DNA of 64,000 nucleotides, from contig CAWKNC010000002.1 of NCBI GenBank assembly GCA_963851045.1, forward strand, positions 1,302,001-1,366,000, read 5' to 3'. Under the pieces are notes generated by a model. It was not told the origin of the DNA, made no database searches, and worked only from the letters and a program-made list of their open reading frames with translations. The translations under genes and the position numbers were made by a program. Position 1 is the first letter of the stretch, and every line of letters starts with the position of its first letter. This DNA is from WHSW01 sp963851045 (lineage in GTDB: Bacteria > Actinomycetota > Thermoleophilia > Solirubrobacterales > 70-9). This document shows positions 33,775 to 42,099 of this stretch, piece by piece.

Positions 33775-34959
33775 TCATGGCACCCCTTCGAGAACAACAG
33801 CAAGTCCCTGCCCCACCCCGATGCAAAGCGTCGCAACGCCCCAGCCGCCCCCGCGGCGGTGAAGCTCATGCGCGAGCCCGCCGAGCACCCGCGCGCCGGA
33901 AGCGCCAAGCGGATGGCCGAGGGCGATCGCGCCCCCATTGGGATTGACAGCGGCCGGATCGAGCCCGGGCCAACCGTCGACGCACGCAAGCGATTGGGAA
34001 GCAAAGGCCTCGTTGAGCTCGACCACGGAAATATCCTCCCACCCAATCCCCGCGCGTTGAAGGGCGCGGTTTGCGGCCTCGATCGGCGCGACTCCGAAGA
34101 TGTCGGGATCGATCCCCGAGACACCGCGTCCAGCGATTCGCGCAAGCGGGGTGGCTTCGATCCGGCCCGCGGCCTCCTCGCTCGCGATCAGCACCGCTGC
34201 GGCACCGTCGTTGAGCGGCGACGAGTTGCCGGCGGTGACCGTTCCGTTGGCCCGGAAGGCCGGTTTTCGCTCGGCGAGTTGCGCAGCCGTGAGATCGGGC
34301 CTGAGGTTTTCGTCACGACTCAGCTCGACATCGCCGACTGGTACGACCCAGTCCTCGTAAAAGCCGGAATCCCAGGCCCGCTGGGCGTTGCGATGGCTTG
34401 CGAGGGCGAACTCGTCCTGACGCTCGCGCGAGATCTCGTAGCGGTCCGCGAGAAGCTCGGCGCTCTCCCCCAGCCCGATCGTCCATCGCTCCGGCATCCG
34501 CGGGTTGACCATCCTCCAGCCAAGCGTCGTCGAGTGCATCGTCTGCGCTGAGCGCTCGAAGCCGCGCTCTGGCTTGGTCACTACCCAGGGGGCCCGGCTC
34601 ATCGATTCAACGCCACCTGTGAGCACGATCTCGGCGTCACCCGTCTCAATCGCCCGACTCGCCTGAATGGCCGCCTCGAGACTCGAGGCGCAGAGGCGGT
34701 TGACCGTGACTCCCGGGATGCTCGTCGGCAGGTCTGCCAGCAGAACGGCCATCCGCGCGACGTTTCGATTCTCCTCGCCCGCCCCGTTGGCGTTGCCGAA
34801 GTAGACGTCATCAATCTCCGCGGGATCCAGGCTCGGGGTCCGATTCAGGGTCTCGGTCACCACAAGGGCGGCAAGGTCGTCCGGCCTGGTCTTGGCGAGC
34901 GCACCGCCGTATCGCCCGAAAGGGGTCCGGATCGCGTCGATCACGTAGGCGCCGGCCAT
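33775..34959 (-). CDS. Acetyl-CoA acyltransferase (thiolase, PcaF/FadA-like)
   Basis: A 394-residue thiolase. Catalytic residues C90 (TVNRLCASSLEA), H349 (GHPLGASGAR) and C379 (LCIGVGQG) are in canonical places. It cleaves or forms 3-ketoacyl-CoA with CoA. The N-terminus IRTPFGRYGGALAKTRPDDLAA resembles beta-ketoadipyl-CoA thiolase (PcaF) and related degradative enzymes, but no other beta-ketoadipate gene is nearby, so the exact substrate is left open. It precedes the HATPase-GNAT gene on the same strand. Confidence 0.95.
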   Translation of the reverse strand: MAGAYVIDAIRTPFGRYGGALAKTRPDDLAALVVTETLNRTPSLDPAEIDDVYFGNANGAGEENRNVARMAVLLADLPTSIPGVTVNRLCASSLEAAIQASRAIETGDAEIVLTGGVESMSRAPWVVTKPERGFERSAQTMHSTTLGWRMVNPRMPERWTIGLGESAELLADRYEISRERQDEFALASHRNAQRAWDSGFYEDWVVPVGDVELSRDENLRPDLTAAQLAERKPAFRANGTVTAGNSSPLNDGAAAVLIASEEAAGRIEATPLARIAGRGVSGIDPDIFGVAPIEAANRALQRAGIGWEDISVVELNEAFASQSLACVDGWPGLDPAAVNPNGGAIALGHPLGASGARVLGGLAHELHRRGGGWGVATLCIGVGQGLAVVLEGVP

Positions 34960-35001
34960 GCGGGCGCGAGTCTACGTACGGATTCCGGGTAGGAGCCCTC
35001 C

Positions 35002-35487
35002 ATGGCTATGAAATCTCTCGAGACTTATATGAACGACCACCTTGCTGGCTCGCGCCTCGGCGTCGACCTCGCCGCGCAGATCCGTGACCGCGCCGAGGGC
35101 ACCGAGCTGCACGCGACGATGGCGAAGCTGACCGCGGAGATCGAGGAGGATCGCGAGAAGCTGAGCGAGCTCATGGAGCGGGTCGGCGCAGCTGAGAATC
35201 AGGTCAAGCAGGCGACGGCCTGGGTCGCCGAGAAGGCGAGCCGCCTGAAGCTGAGCGACTTTGGCGGGCTTGTCGGTGGCGACGAGGACTACGGGATGTT
35301 CATGTCCCTGGAGACCCTCGTGCTGGGCGTCAACGGAAAGCTCCGCCTCTGGGAGGCGCTCAAGCAGCAGGCGGCCAACCACGAAGGTCTCGATCCGATC
35401 GAGCTCGAGGCGCTCGCAGAGCGAGCGCGCGGACAGATCGCCGTTCTCGACCGCGAACGGCTCGCCGCGGCGAGCCAGGCCTTCTAG
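35002..35487 (+). CDS. Helical protein, hypothetical
   Basis: A 161-residue, almost wholly alpha-helical protein with heptad-like repeats (LAAQIRDRAEGTELHATMAKLTAEIEEDREKLSELMERVG), suggesting a four-helix bundle of ferritin-like or spectrin-like form. No metal-ligand set is evident. AGGAG precedes the ATG at 35002. Its stop shares bases with that of the convergent zinc protein gene. No named family recognised. Confidence 0.75.
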   Translation: MAMKSLETYMNDHLAGSRLGVDLAAQIRDRAEGTELHATMAKLTAEIEEDREKLSELMERVGAAENQVKQATAWVAEKASRLKLSDFGGLVGGDEDYGMFMSLETLVLGVNGKLRLWEALKQQAANHEGLDPIELEALAERARGQIAVLDRERLAAASQAF

Positions 35488-35675
35488 CGCACGCTGCCGA
35501 GGATGCTGGTCTCGGCCGCCATCAGGCGCTCGAACTCACCAGCGTCGAGAAAGAGACCGTGACAGTCACGGCACTGGTCGATGTCGACCCCATTGCGTGA
35601 CCGGTTGCGCATCGAGCCCCCGCAGCGCGGGCACTCGAGTTCCTCGTCGGAGTCCGGTCTCTCCTCGGCGTTCAT
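35484..35675 (-). CDS. zf-TFIIB zinc-ribbon small protein
   Basis: A 63-residue protein with C15-x2-C18 and C35-x2-C38 around GSMRNRSRNGVDIDQ, then HGLFLDAGEFERL: the complete zf-TFIIB signature. Binds one zinc ion; family members are small and of unknown function. The ATG at 35675 is divergent from the aminotransferase gene, with about 20 bases between starts. Confidence 0.9.
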   Translation of the reverse strand: MNAEERPDSDEELECPRCGGSMRNRSRNGVDIDQCRDCHGLFLDAGEFERLMAAETSILGSVR

Positions 35676-35698
35676 GTCCCCGAGGATAGGGTCCCCCG

Positions 35699-36805
35699 GT
35701 GCGCTACCGGCGAATGCCCATCGAGATCGAATCGCCCGAGGAACTTGGGTACGACGCGATCGCCAACAACCTCTCCGAGAGCTCCTTCTCCGACCGCACG
35801 CTTGCCGATTACGGGATCGATGTGGACGTCTCGGCGCTGCTGCTCCAGTACGGCGACCACCTCGGATCGCCGGCGCTGCGCGAGCAGGTCGCGGCCGACG
35901 GCGAGGCGCTTGCCGTCGGCGATGTCATCGTGACCGCGGGTGCCGCTGCCGCGCTTTTCGCAACCGCGACGGCACTGCTCAGCGCAGGCGACCACGCCCT
36001 GATCGCCACGCCCAACTACGCGACCAATCTCGAGACACCGCGTGCCATCGGCGCCGATCTCGAACCGCTCGAGCTGCGCTTCGAGGACGGCTGGGCGCTC
36101 GATCTCGATCGGCTTGAGGCGAGCCTGCGGCCCACGACGCGCCTCGTCAGCGTCACCTATCCCCATAACCCGACGGGGGCGATGATCGATGCCGCCACCC
36201 TCGACGCACTGGTCGAGATCGTCGAACGCCACGGTGAGGCGCGGCTGCTGGTCGACGAGACCTACCGCGAGCTCGCGTACGGCGACCCGCTGCCGCCAGT
36301 CGCTTCGCTCAGCGAACGCGCGATCGGAATCTCCTCGATGTCGAAGACCTACGGACTGCCGGGCCTGCGGATCGGCTGGCTCGCGTGTCGCGACAGCGAG
36401 CTTGCCGAGACCCTGCTCGCGGCCAAGGAGCAGATCATGATCTGCGGCGCAACGATCGACGAGGAGATCGCCGGTCGCGTGCTTGCCGAGCGCGAGCGAA
36501 TCCTGCCGCCGATTCGCGCAAAGGTCGCGCGCCATCTCGAGATCGTCCGCGAGTGGATCGCTTCGCAGGAGGTCTTCGAATGGGTCGAGCCCGCCGCCGG
36601 TGTCGTTGGATTCGTACGGGTGCGCGCCGAGCACGAGTTCGACGTCGATCGCTTCTACGGCTCCCTCCTGGCCGAGCATGGCACCTACGTCGGGCCGGGC
36701 CACTGGTTCGGCCAGGATCGGCGCAGCTTCAGGCTGGGGTTTGCCTGGCCCGAGACCGCTGAGCTCGAGCGCGGGCTCGCCGGTCTCACGGCAGCGGCCG
36801 GTTAG
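35699..36805 (+). CDS. PLP-dependent class I/II aminotransferase
   Basis: A 368-residue fold-type I enzyme. Lys K216 in SSMSKTYGLPGLRIGW carries the PLP Schiff base; N157-P158-T-G, D186 and Y189 are the other cofactor contacts. The chain is a little shorter than classical aspartate aminotransferases. The amino donor is unknown. The GTG at 35699 follows AGGATAGGG at good distance; an ATG at 35714 in frame is the alternative. The stop is directly followed by the stop of the convergent EamA gene. Confidence 0.92.
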   Translation: MRYRRMPIEIESPEELGYDAIANNLSESSFSDRTLADYGIDVDVSALLLQYGDHLGSPALREQVAADGEALAVGDVIVTAGAAAALFATATALLSAGDHALIATPNYATNLETPRAIGADLEPLELRFEDGWALDLDRLEASLRPTTRLVSVTYPHNPTGAMIDAATLDALVEIVERHGEARLLVDETYRELAYGDPLPPVASLSERAIGISSMSKTYGLPGLRIGWLACRDSELAETLLAAKEQIMICGATIDEEIAGRVLAERERILPPIRAKVARHLEIVREWIASQEVFEWVEPAAGVVGFVRVRAEHEFDVDRFYGSLLAEHGTYVGPGHWFGQDRRSFRLGFAWPETAELERGLAGLTAAAG

Positions 36806-37651
36806 CTAGGCCGCTGCGATCAGGGCGATACCGGTAAAGGCCGCCACGACGCCGATCGTCTGCGCGCGGCTGAGGCGATCGTCGAGAAGCGCGACGCTGA
36901 GCCCGACCGTGAACAGCGGAAACAACGAGCCGAGCACTGCGACCACCGAGAGCTGGCCGTGGTCAAGCGCGAACGTGTAAAGCAGCGTGCCTGCCACGAG
37001 CAGCAAACCCGGGGTTGCGAGGGCGAGTGACGCGTCCCGGACGCGCACCTGCGCCAGCCTGCGACCCGCCCACACCGCGATCAGCGCGACGAGCACGATG
37101 CGCGCATCGAGAAGTGCCCAAGCCCGTCCGCTCTCGGCGGCTGGCGGAAGCGCGGTCAAGAAGACGCCAAACGCAACCGCCGACGCCACCGCCCAGACCA
37201 CGCTCAGGCGGGGGTTCGGATAGCGGGCGACCTCGTCGGGGTCTTCGGCGCGCCGCGCGACGAGCGCCGCGCCCGCCAGCGCCAGCACGAGCCCGACCGC
37301 CTCGAGCGCCGGCAGGCGATCACCGGTTGCGATACCCCAGACCGCCGGGACAATGGCACCGAGAGCACCAATCGGCGCGGCGATCGAGAGCGGACCGAGC
37401 TCGGCGGCCTTGTAGAAACCGATCAGCCCGCCCGCGTTGCCGGCACCCGCAAGCGCTGCCAGCGCGATCTCCCGCCCAGTTAGCGAAGAGCTCCCTGCCG
37501 CGAGCAGATAGGCGATGCAGGCCGCGAGCGCAGCAAGCTGCGAGATGAGCAGGACGGCCACCAGCGCGTGGCGACGCGCCAGTTGCGGCCCGATGAAGTT
37601 CGAGACCCCGTAGCAGGCTGCCGAGCCGAGGGAGAGCGCAATCGCTAGCAA
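36806..37651 (-). CDS. EamA-family transporter (DMT superfamily)
   Basis: A 281-residue protein with ten predicted spans in two five-span EamA repeats: MLAIALSLGSAACYGVSNFIGPQLARR opens the first and VVWAVASAVAFGVFLTALPP the second. Probably an exporter or permease of small metabolites. The TTG start at 37651 overlaps the TetR stop by seven bases, so it is likely coupled to that gene and under the same regulation. Confidence 0.88.
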   Translation of the reverse strand: MLAIALSLGSAACYGVSNFIGPQLARRHALVAVLLISQLAALAACIAYLLAAGSSSLTGREIALAALAGAGNAGGLIGFYKAAELGPLSIAAPIGALGAIVPAVWGIATGDRLPALEAVGLVLALAGAALVARRAEDPDEVARYPNPRLSVVWAVASAVAFGVFLTALPPAAESGRAWALLDARIVLVALIAVWAGRRLAQVRVRDASLALATPGLLLVAGTLLYTFALDHGQLSVVAVLGSLFPLFTVGLSVALLDDRLSRAQTIGVVAAFTGIALIAAA

Positions 37652-38226
37652 GTGGCGAAGAAGCGTTCCAGCTGATCGACCAGGTCGTCGTCGTCGAGCT
37701 CGGTTGCGGGCTGCAACAGCTGGTTGAGAACGAGACCGTCAAGCAGAGCGAGAAGCTGTGGTGCGTGGCGACGCGGGTCGCGACAGCCGGCAGTCGGCAG
37801 GAGCTGCTCCACCAAAAGCAGATATTCGCGGCGGACCTCGTCCAGTGCGAGGCGGAACTCGGGACGCCGCCGCGCCTCAAGAAATAGCTCGTAGCGCGCG
37901 AGCGCCAGTCCCGAATGGTCGGGCGCGAGCCAGGAGCGGACGAGATCAGCGACGAGCTCGGCGGCGCGATGAGGCTCGTATGGGCCGTCGGGGACGAGTG
38001 ACTCCATCGCTCGCACAGATGGCTGCTCGAGATCGACGAGTCGGGCGAGCGCCGCCTCGAGCAGCGCCTCTCGGGTCTTGAAGTAGTTGCTGGTTGAGCC
38101 CTGCGGCACCCCTGCGCGACGGTCGACCGCACGATGAGTGAGCCCGCGGCCGCCGTCGGTCTCGAGAACCGAGAGCGCGGCATCTGCCAGGGCGATTGTC
38201 CTATCGGTCATCGGCGTGGTCTTCAT
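37645..38226 (-). CDS. TetR-family transcriptional regulator
   Basis: A 193-residue repressor. Helix-turn-helix: GLTHRAVDRRAGVPQGSTSNYFKTREALLEAAL. The rest is the ligand-binding helical domain, Leu-rich (LLALLDGLVLNQLLQP). The ATG at 38226 is nearly touching a 14-base palindrome (38230-38243). It is divergent from a cytochrome P450 gene, with only 27 bases between start codons, and followed by an EamA transporter, the likely regulated genes. Confidence 0.92.
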   Translation of the reverse strand: MKTTPMTDRTIALADAALSVLETDGGRGLTHRAVDRRAGVPQGSTSNYFKTREALLEAALARLVDLEQPSVRAMESLVPDGPYEPHRAAELVADLVRSWLAPDHSGLALARYELFLEARRRPEFRLALDEVRREYLLLVEQLLPTAGCRDPRRHAPQLLALLDGLVLNQLLQPATELDDDDLVDQLERFFATC

Positions 38227-38229
38227 GGC

Positions 38230-38243
38230 ACTACATCTGTAGT
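38230..38243. promoter_or_regulatory. Perfect palindrome, candidate TetR operator and divergent promoter
   Basis: ACTACA (38230-38235), TC, TGTAGT (38238-38243). It occupies the centre of the 27-base gap between the TetR start (38226, minus) and the P450 start (GTG 38254, plus). A TAGTAT hexamer at 38241-38246 is placed where a -10 box would give a transcript starting at or next to the P450 GTG, i.e. leaderless. Confidence 0.68.
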
Positions 38244-38253
38244 ATGGCGATGC

Positions 38254-39516
38254 GTGAACGTGATTGCGGAGCAGCCGCTGGACCAGATCGACGTCGGCAA
38301 CCTCGACCTCTGGGAGAACGGCCCGCCACACGACCTCTTCTCGCGACTTCGCAACGAGGCGCCCGTGCACTGGAGCCCGCTCGCCGAGTATCCCCACGAG
38401 GGCGGGTTCTGGTCACTCACGCGAGCCGCCGACATCCGCGCGGTGAGCCTCGACTGGCAGACCTATTCCTCATACGTAGGCGGGATCATGGTCCTCGACG
38501 ACTTCGGCATCCCGCTCGAGGCCCAGCAGCAGCAGATGATCTCGATGGATCCGCCGCGCCACGACCGGATCAAGGCGCTCTTTCAGCGCGGCTTCACGCC
38601 CAAGCGAATCGCGGAGCACACCGAGCGAATCCGCGACATCGTCAACGCCAAGCTCGACCTCGTCTGCGAGCGCGGCGAGTGCGACCTGGTCAACGACCTC
38701 GCCGGCCCGGTCGTCACCCGGGTGATCGGCTCGCTGATCGGCTCCGATCCCGCCGACGACCTGCGCCACATGGAGGAGACGAACATGGTCCTCGGCTTTG
38801 GCGACGAGGACCTCCGCCCCACCGAGGAGGCGATCGTCGAGATGATGACCCGCAACTGGAACGAGACGATGGAGATCGTCGCCGAGCGCCGCAAGAACCC
38901 CGGCATGGACGACCTCATCGACGTCCTCGTCCACGGCGAGGTCGACGGTGAGGGACTCTCCGACGACGAGATCTTCATGGGCCTCGGCCTACTGGGCGCG
39001 GCCGGCAACGACAGCACCCGGTCGGTCTTCACCAGCGGGATGCTTGGACTCTTCGAGAACCCCGACCAGCTGCGGCTTGTGCAGCGCGACGCGAGTCTCA
39101 TCCCAGACGCAGTGGAGGAGCTGCTGAGGATGTACCCCGCCTTCGCCAATTTCCGTCGCACCGCAACCCGAGACGTCGAGCTTCATGGCGAGCAGATCGC
39201 CGAGGGCGACAAGGTCCTGCTCTGGTACGTGTCGTCAAACCGCGACGAGTCGGTTTACGAGAACGGTCAGGTCCTCGACATAACCCGCAGGCCCGACCAC
39301 CAGGCGTTTGGCGCCGGGGGGCGCCACTTCTGCCTCGGAGCCGCACTCGCTCGCCTCGAGATCCGCATGTTGCTCTCAGAGACGCTGCGCCGACTCCCCG
39401 ACATCGAGCTAGCTGGCGAGCCGACCACTGCCCGCTCGCTGTTTCTCAACCAGCTCAAGACGCTGCCGGTCCAGTTCACCCCGCAGGGGCCCGAGGGCGC
39501 TGCAGCTGCCGCTTAA
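38254..39516 (+). CDS. Cytochrome P450
   Basis: A 420-residue bacterial P450. I-helix LGAAGNDSTRS (the acid-alcohol pair D-S-T for oxygen activation), ExxR in VEELLRMYPAF, and the haem loop FGAGGRHFCLGAALARLE with C360 as iron ligand. Sequence style resembles the CYP125/CYP142 set of steroid or lipid oxidases in actinobacteria, which is inference. GTG starts at 38254 and 38260 are both open; the first lies at leaderless distance from a TAGTAT box. It ends overlapping the NlpC/P60 gene by four bases. Confidence 0.95.
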   Translation: MNVIAEQPLDQIDVGNLDLWENGPPHDLFSRLRNEAPVHWSPLAEYPHEGGFWSLTRAADIRAVSLDWQTYSSYVGGIMVLDDFGIPLEAQQQQMISMDPPRHDRIKALFQRGFTPKRIAEHTERIRDIVNAKLDLVCERGECDLVNDLAGPVVTRVIGSLIGSDPADDLRHMEETNMVLGFGDEDLRPTEEAIVEMMTRNWNETMEIVAERRKNPGMDDLIDVLVHGEVDGEGLSDDEIFMGLGLLGAAGNDSTRSVFTSGMLGLFENPDQLRLVQRDASLIPDAVEELLRMYPAFANFRRTATRDVELHGEQIAEGDKVLLWYVSSNRDESVYENGQVLDITRRPDHQAFGAGGRHFCLGAALARLEIRMLLSETLRRLPDIELAGEPTTARSLFLNQLKTLPVQFTPQGPEGAAAAA

Positions 39517-40109
39517 AGCCCGGCGAAGTGGCGCTTTTGAAACGGGCCGTTGACCATCCCGGCCTTCACCTTCTTCGACCACCCCGGGCCCTCGGCGCCG
39601 TCGTCGGGAATCGACGTGTCGAAGCGCAGGCCGGCAATCACGACCATCGCGTGACCGGAGTTCGTGTAGACGGTGATCCAGCTGCCCTTGCCGCGCTCGC
39701 CCCAGCGCTTGAAGGAGCCTGAGTCGAGGGGGCTCTTGAGGATGTCCGCACCGTCGGGACCGAGAACGTACGACACGGCTCCCGAGCAGTCATAGCAACG
39801 CGACTGAAAGCGGCTGTGACCGCCGCCGCTGCAATAGCCGGCATCGTCGATCGAGTTCGCCGCGGCAATCGCGTTCTGGACCTCGATCGGGGCGCCCCGG
39901 GGCGCACGCGCCTGGCCGCTCGGCATGAGCTTTGCCTTCGCGCCCGGTACGGGGGCCGGTTGCGTCGTGCCGTCAGGGCCGACGCCGCCGGGGCCGACTC
40001 CGCCTGAGCCATCGCCGTTGGCGGCAACGGCGCCGGCGGGAAGGGCGAGTGCGGCGGCGCAGGCAAGGGCCGTAAGACAGTGTCCGCGAACGCGTCCTGA
40101 GCTGGGCAC
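39513..40109 (-). CDS. NlpC/P60-like cell-wall hydrolase
   Basis: A 198-residue exported enzyme. Signal peptide about 1-30, Gly/Pro-rich linker (GSGGVGPGGVGPDGT), then an NlpC/P60-type domain with C108 in CYDCSGAVSYVL and H153 in NSGHAMVVIAG. This places it in the peptidoglycan gamma-D-Glu-diamino acid endopeptidase group. The GTG at 40109 is preferred because AGGAGA lies eight bases upstream, at the end of a c-di-AMP riboswitch. Control by c-di-AMP of wall hydrolases is established in actinobacteria. Confidence 0.88.
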   Translation of the reverse strand: MPSSGRVRGHCLTALACAAALALPAGAVAANGDGSGGVGPGGVGPDGTTQPAPVPGAKAKLMPSGQARAPRGAPIEVQNAIAAANSIDDAGYCSGGGHSRFQSRCYDCSGAVSYVLGPDGADILKSPLDSGSFKRWGERGKGSWITVYTNSGHAMVVIAGLRFDTSIPDDGAEGPGWSKKVKAGMVNGPFQKRHFAGL

Positions 40110-40121
40110 GAAGTCCGTCTC

Positions 40122-40262
40122 CTTTTTTCTGCCTGCGGGGTTAGCTGACGGGCTGGCGCTAAAGAAGCAGCGCCCCCACCGAGAACTCCGGTGGGTAAGC
40201 CCCAACGCTTGGGTCCCCCGCTCCCCGCTCGCGTACGAGCGGGAATTCGGCTACGGGTCCAA
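40122..40262 (-). promoter_or_regulatory. ydaO/yuaA c-di-AMP riboswitch
   Basis: On the minus strand, the leader of the NlpC/P60 gene carries the conserved blocks of the actinobacterial ydaO class: CCGAATTCCCGC, a stem pairing GCTCG with CGAGC, GGGGGACCC, TTGGGGCTTACCC, a GGTGGG stem loop and the hallmark CCCGTCAGCTAACCCCGCAGGC near the 3' end, followed by the ribosome site and GTG. This class binds c-di-AMP and usually turns the downstream gene off. Position directly ahead of a wall hydrolase matches known members. Boundaries are approximate. Confidence 0.93.
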
Positions 40263-40381
40263 GAACGCGAGGCAGGATACACGCCGCTCAGACGGCAAGA
40301 GCCGCATCGATGGGACAGCACGACCGCGACTTCGTGGGATACCGTGCGTTAGAGCAGGGACTAACTACTTGAAGGAGATTC

Positions 40382-41707
40382 ATGAAGGGAATCAGGATGG
40401 CCCTCGTGGCGCTTGTCGCGCTCGGGATGAGCGCGTTTGTCGCAACCGCCCAGGCGAAGGACAAGGTCGACGTCTGTAAGCACGGCTGCGACTACCGCAC
40501 GATTCAGGATGCCGTTGACGACACGGGCAAGAAGGCCGTGATCAAGGTCAAGCCGGGCACCTACCGCGAGGGCGTGGTCGTTCGAGGCTCCAAGCACGAC
40601 GGCATCACGATCAAGGGAACTTCCAAGGACGCAAGCGATGTCGTCCTCCAGGGCAAGCGCGCCAAGGATCCCAACGGCCAGCCAGCCAACAACGGGATCG
40701 AGACCCTCAAGGTCGACAAGCCGCGCGTACTCAACCTGACCGTCAAGAACTACCTCGCCAACGGCATCCACTTCGTCAATTGCGATGGCTACCTGGCGAA
40801 GAACGTGATCGCCTCGTTCAACCGCGCCTACGGCATCTTTGCCTTCAACTGCATCGGCGGCCGGATGACGAAGTCGGTCGGCTTCGGCCACGGCGACTCG
40901 GCCTTCTATGTCGGCCAGACGCCTGATCAGGCGAAGCCGAAGTGGACGAGGCTCGACCACAACGCCGCCTACGAGAACGTTCTCGGTTATTCGGGAACCA
41001 ACTCCAAGTACGTCTCGATCACCGACAGCGACTACTACAACAACGGCGTCGGCATCGTCCCGAACACCCTCGACTCGGAGGCCTTCGAGCCCACCGAGAA
41101 CGGGGTCATCGAGGACAACAACGTGTTCTGGAACAACTTCAACTACTTCCTGCCGAACTCCCGGGTCAAGACCGTTTCAAACGGGCTTGGGGAGGTTGAG
41201 GGGATCGGAACCATCCAGTTCCCGACCGGCGCCGGGATCGTGCTGCTCGGGGCCGACGGCTGGATCGTTCGCAACAACCAGATCTTCGGCAACTTCAAGT
41301 GGGGTGCCGCGGCGATCTCAGATCCGTTCAACGAGGACGACAACGCGATCAGCCTCAACAACCAGTTCATCAATAACCAAATGAGTCGCAACGGCACCGA
41401 CACCAACGCCGTCGACTTCTTCTCCGACGGTTCCGGCAGTGGCAACTGCTGGTCCGGCAACACCACCACGACGTTCGATCACAGCCAATCGATGCCCGAT
41501 CCGATCCTCTACCCGAGCTGCCCCGCACCGGTCGGTACCGGCGGAAACGGCGCCAGCATCGGCGACCAGGAACAGTTCGGTGAATTGGCCGGCTACGTCA
41601 CGACGAACCCGCCTGAGAACCAGGAATGCTCGTGGACGAAGCACGACCATCCCGCGTTCAAGAAGTTCAAGCCGCTCAACATCACGCCTGGACCCACGTG
41701 CAACTGA
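40382..41707 (+). CDS. Secreted right-handed beta-helix protein
   Basis: A 441-residue exported protein. Signal peptide about 1-25 (ending ATAQA), then a C-x3-C motif (VCKHGCDYRTIQDAVDD) that begins pectate-lyase-like beta-helix rungs: GIETLKVDKPRVLNLTVKNYLANGIHFVNCDGYLAKNV and GVIEDNNVFWNNFNY. Family members bind or cleave polysaccharide; no catalytic set can be named. GAAGGAGA precedes the ATG at 40382. The stop overlaps the cupredoxin start by ten bases, so it is probably in one operon with the copper genes. Confidence 0.86.
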   Translation: MKGIRMALVALVALGMSAFVATAQAKDKVDVCKHGCDYRTIQDAVDDTGKKAVIKVKPGTYREGVVVRGSKHDGITIKGTSKDASDVVLQGKRAKDPNGQPANNGIETLKVDKPRVLNLTVKNYLANGIHFVNCDGYLAKNVIASFNRAYGIFAFNCIGGRMTKSVGFGHGDSAFYVGQTPDQAKPKWTRLDHNAAYENVLGYSGTNSKYVSITDSDYYNNGVGIVPNTLDSEAFEPTENGVIEDNNVFWNNFNYFLPNSRVKTVSNGLGEVEGIGTIQFPTGAGIVLLGADGWIVRNNQIFGNFKWGAAAISDPFNEDDNAISLNNQFINNQMSRNGTDTNAVDFFSDGSGSGNCWSGNTTTTFDHSQSMPDPILYPSCPAPVGTGGNGASIGDQEQFGELAGYVTTNPPENQECSWTKHDHPAFKKFKPLNITPGPTCN

Positions 41708-42093
41708 GCAACCGCAGGGCGCTTGCCGGCTGCGTCCTGACCGCGACCGCGCTTGCGGTCGCGGTCCCGGGCGCGACCGGCGGCGTAATGGACAACGCAG
41801 AACGGGCCAAGACGCCGAAGATCACGGTCGCCGACGACTACTTCGCCCCGACCGAGGTCTCGATCAAAAAGGGCGGCAAGGTCAAGTGGATCTGGGATAA
41901 CACCAACCTCAACACGCACGACGTCGTGCTCACGAAACAGCGTCCCAAGAAGGTCAAGGCTCGCGACTTTCGCTCCTCCTCAGGCGCGATCGGGATCAGG
42001 TTCGCGCCGCGGTTCAAGGTTCCGGGCAAGTACGGATTCATCTGCACCTACCACCGCACCGTCATGAAGTCGACGGTGACGGTGAAGAAGTAG
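41698..42093 (+). CDS. Secreted cupredoxin (type I copper protein)
   Basis: A 131-residue exported blue-copper protein. A signal peptide (about 1-28) precedes the cupredoxin fold. Complete type I site: H74 (NTHDVVL), C116, H119 and M123 (FICTYHRTVM). Electron carrier in the cell envelope. The GTG at 41698 overlaps the beta-helix stop by ten bases. Six bases after its stop begins the multicopper oxidase, a natural redox partner. Confidence 0.9.
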   Translation: MQLSNRRALAGCVLTATALAVAVPGATGGVMDNAERAKTPKITVADDYFAPTEVSIKKGGKVKWIWDNTNLNTHDVVLTKQRPKKVKARDFRSSSGAIGIRFAPRFKVPGKYGFICTYHRTVMKSTVTVKK

Positions 42094-42099
42094 GCGGCC

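Noticed and set aside
35672..36703. Open frame of 343 codons on the minus strand
   Set aside because: Antisense to a convincing aminotransferase with its PLP lysine; no family features of its own.
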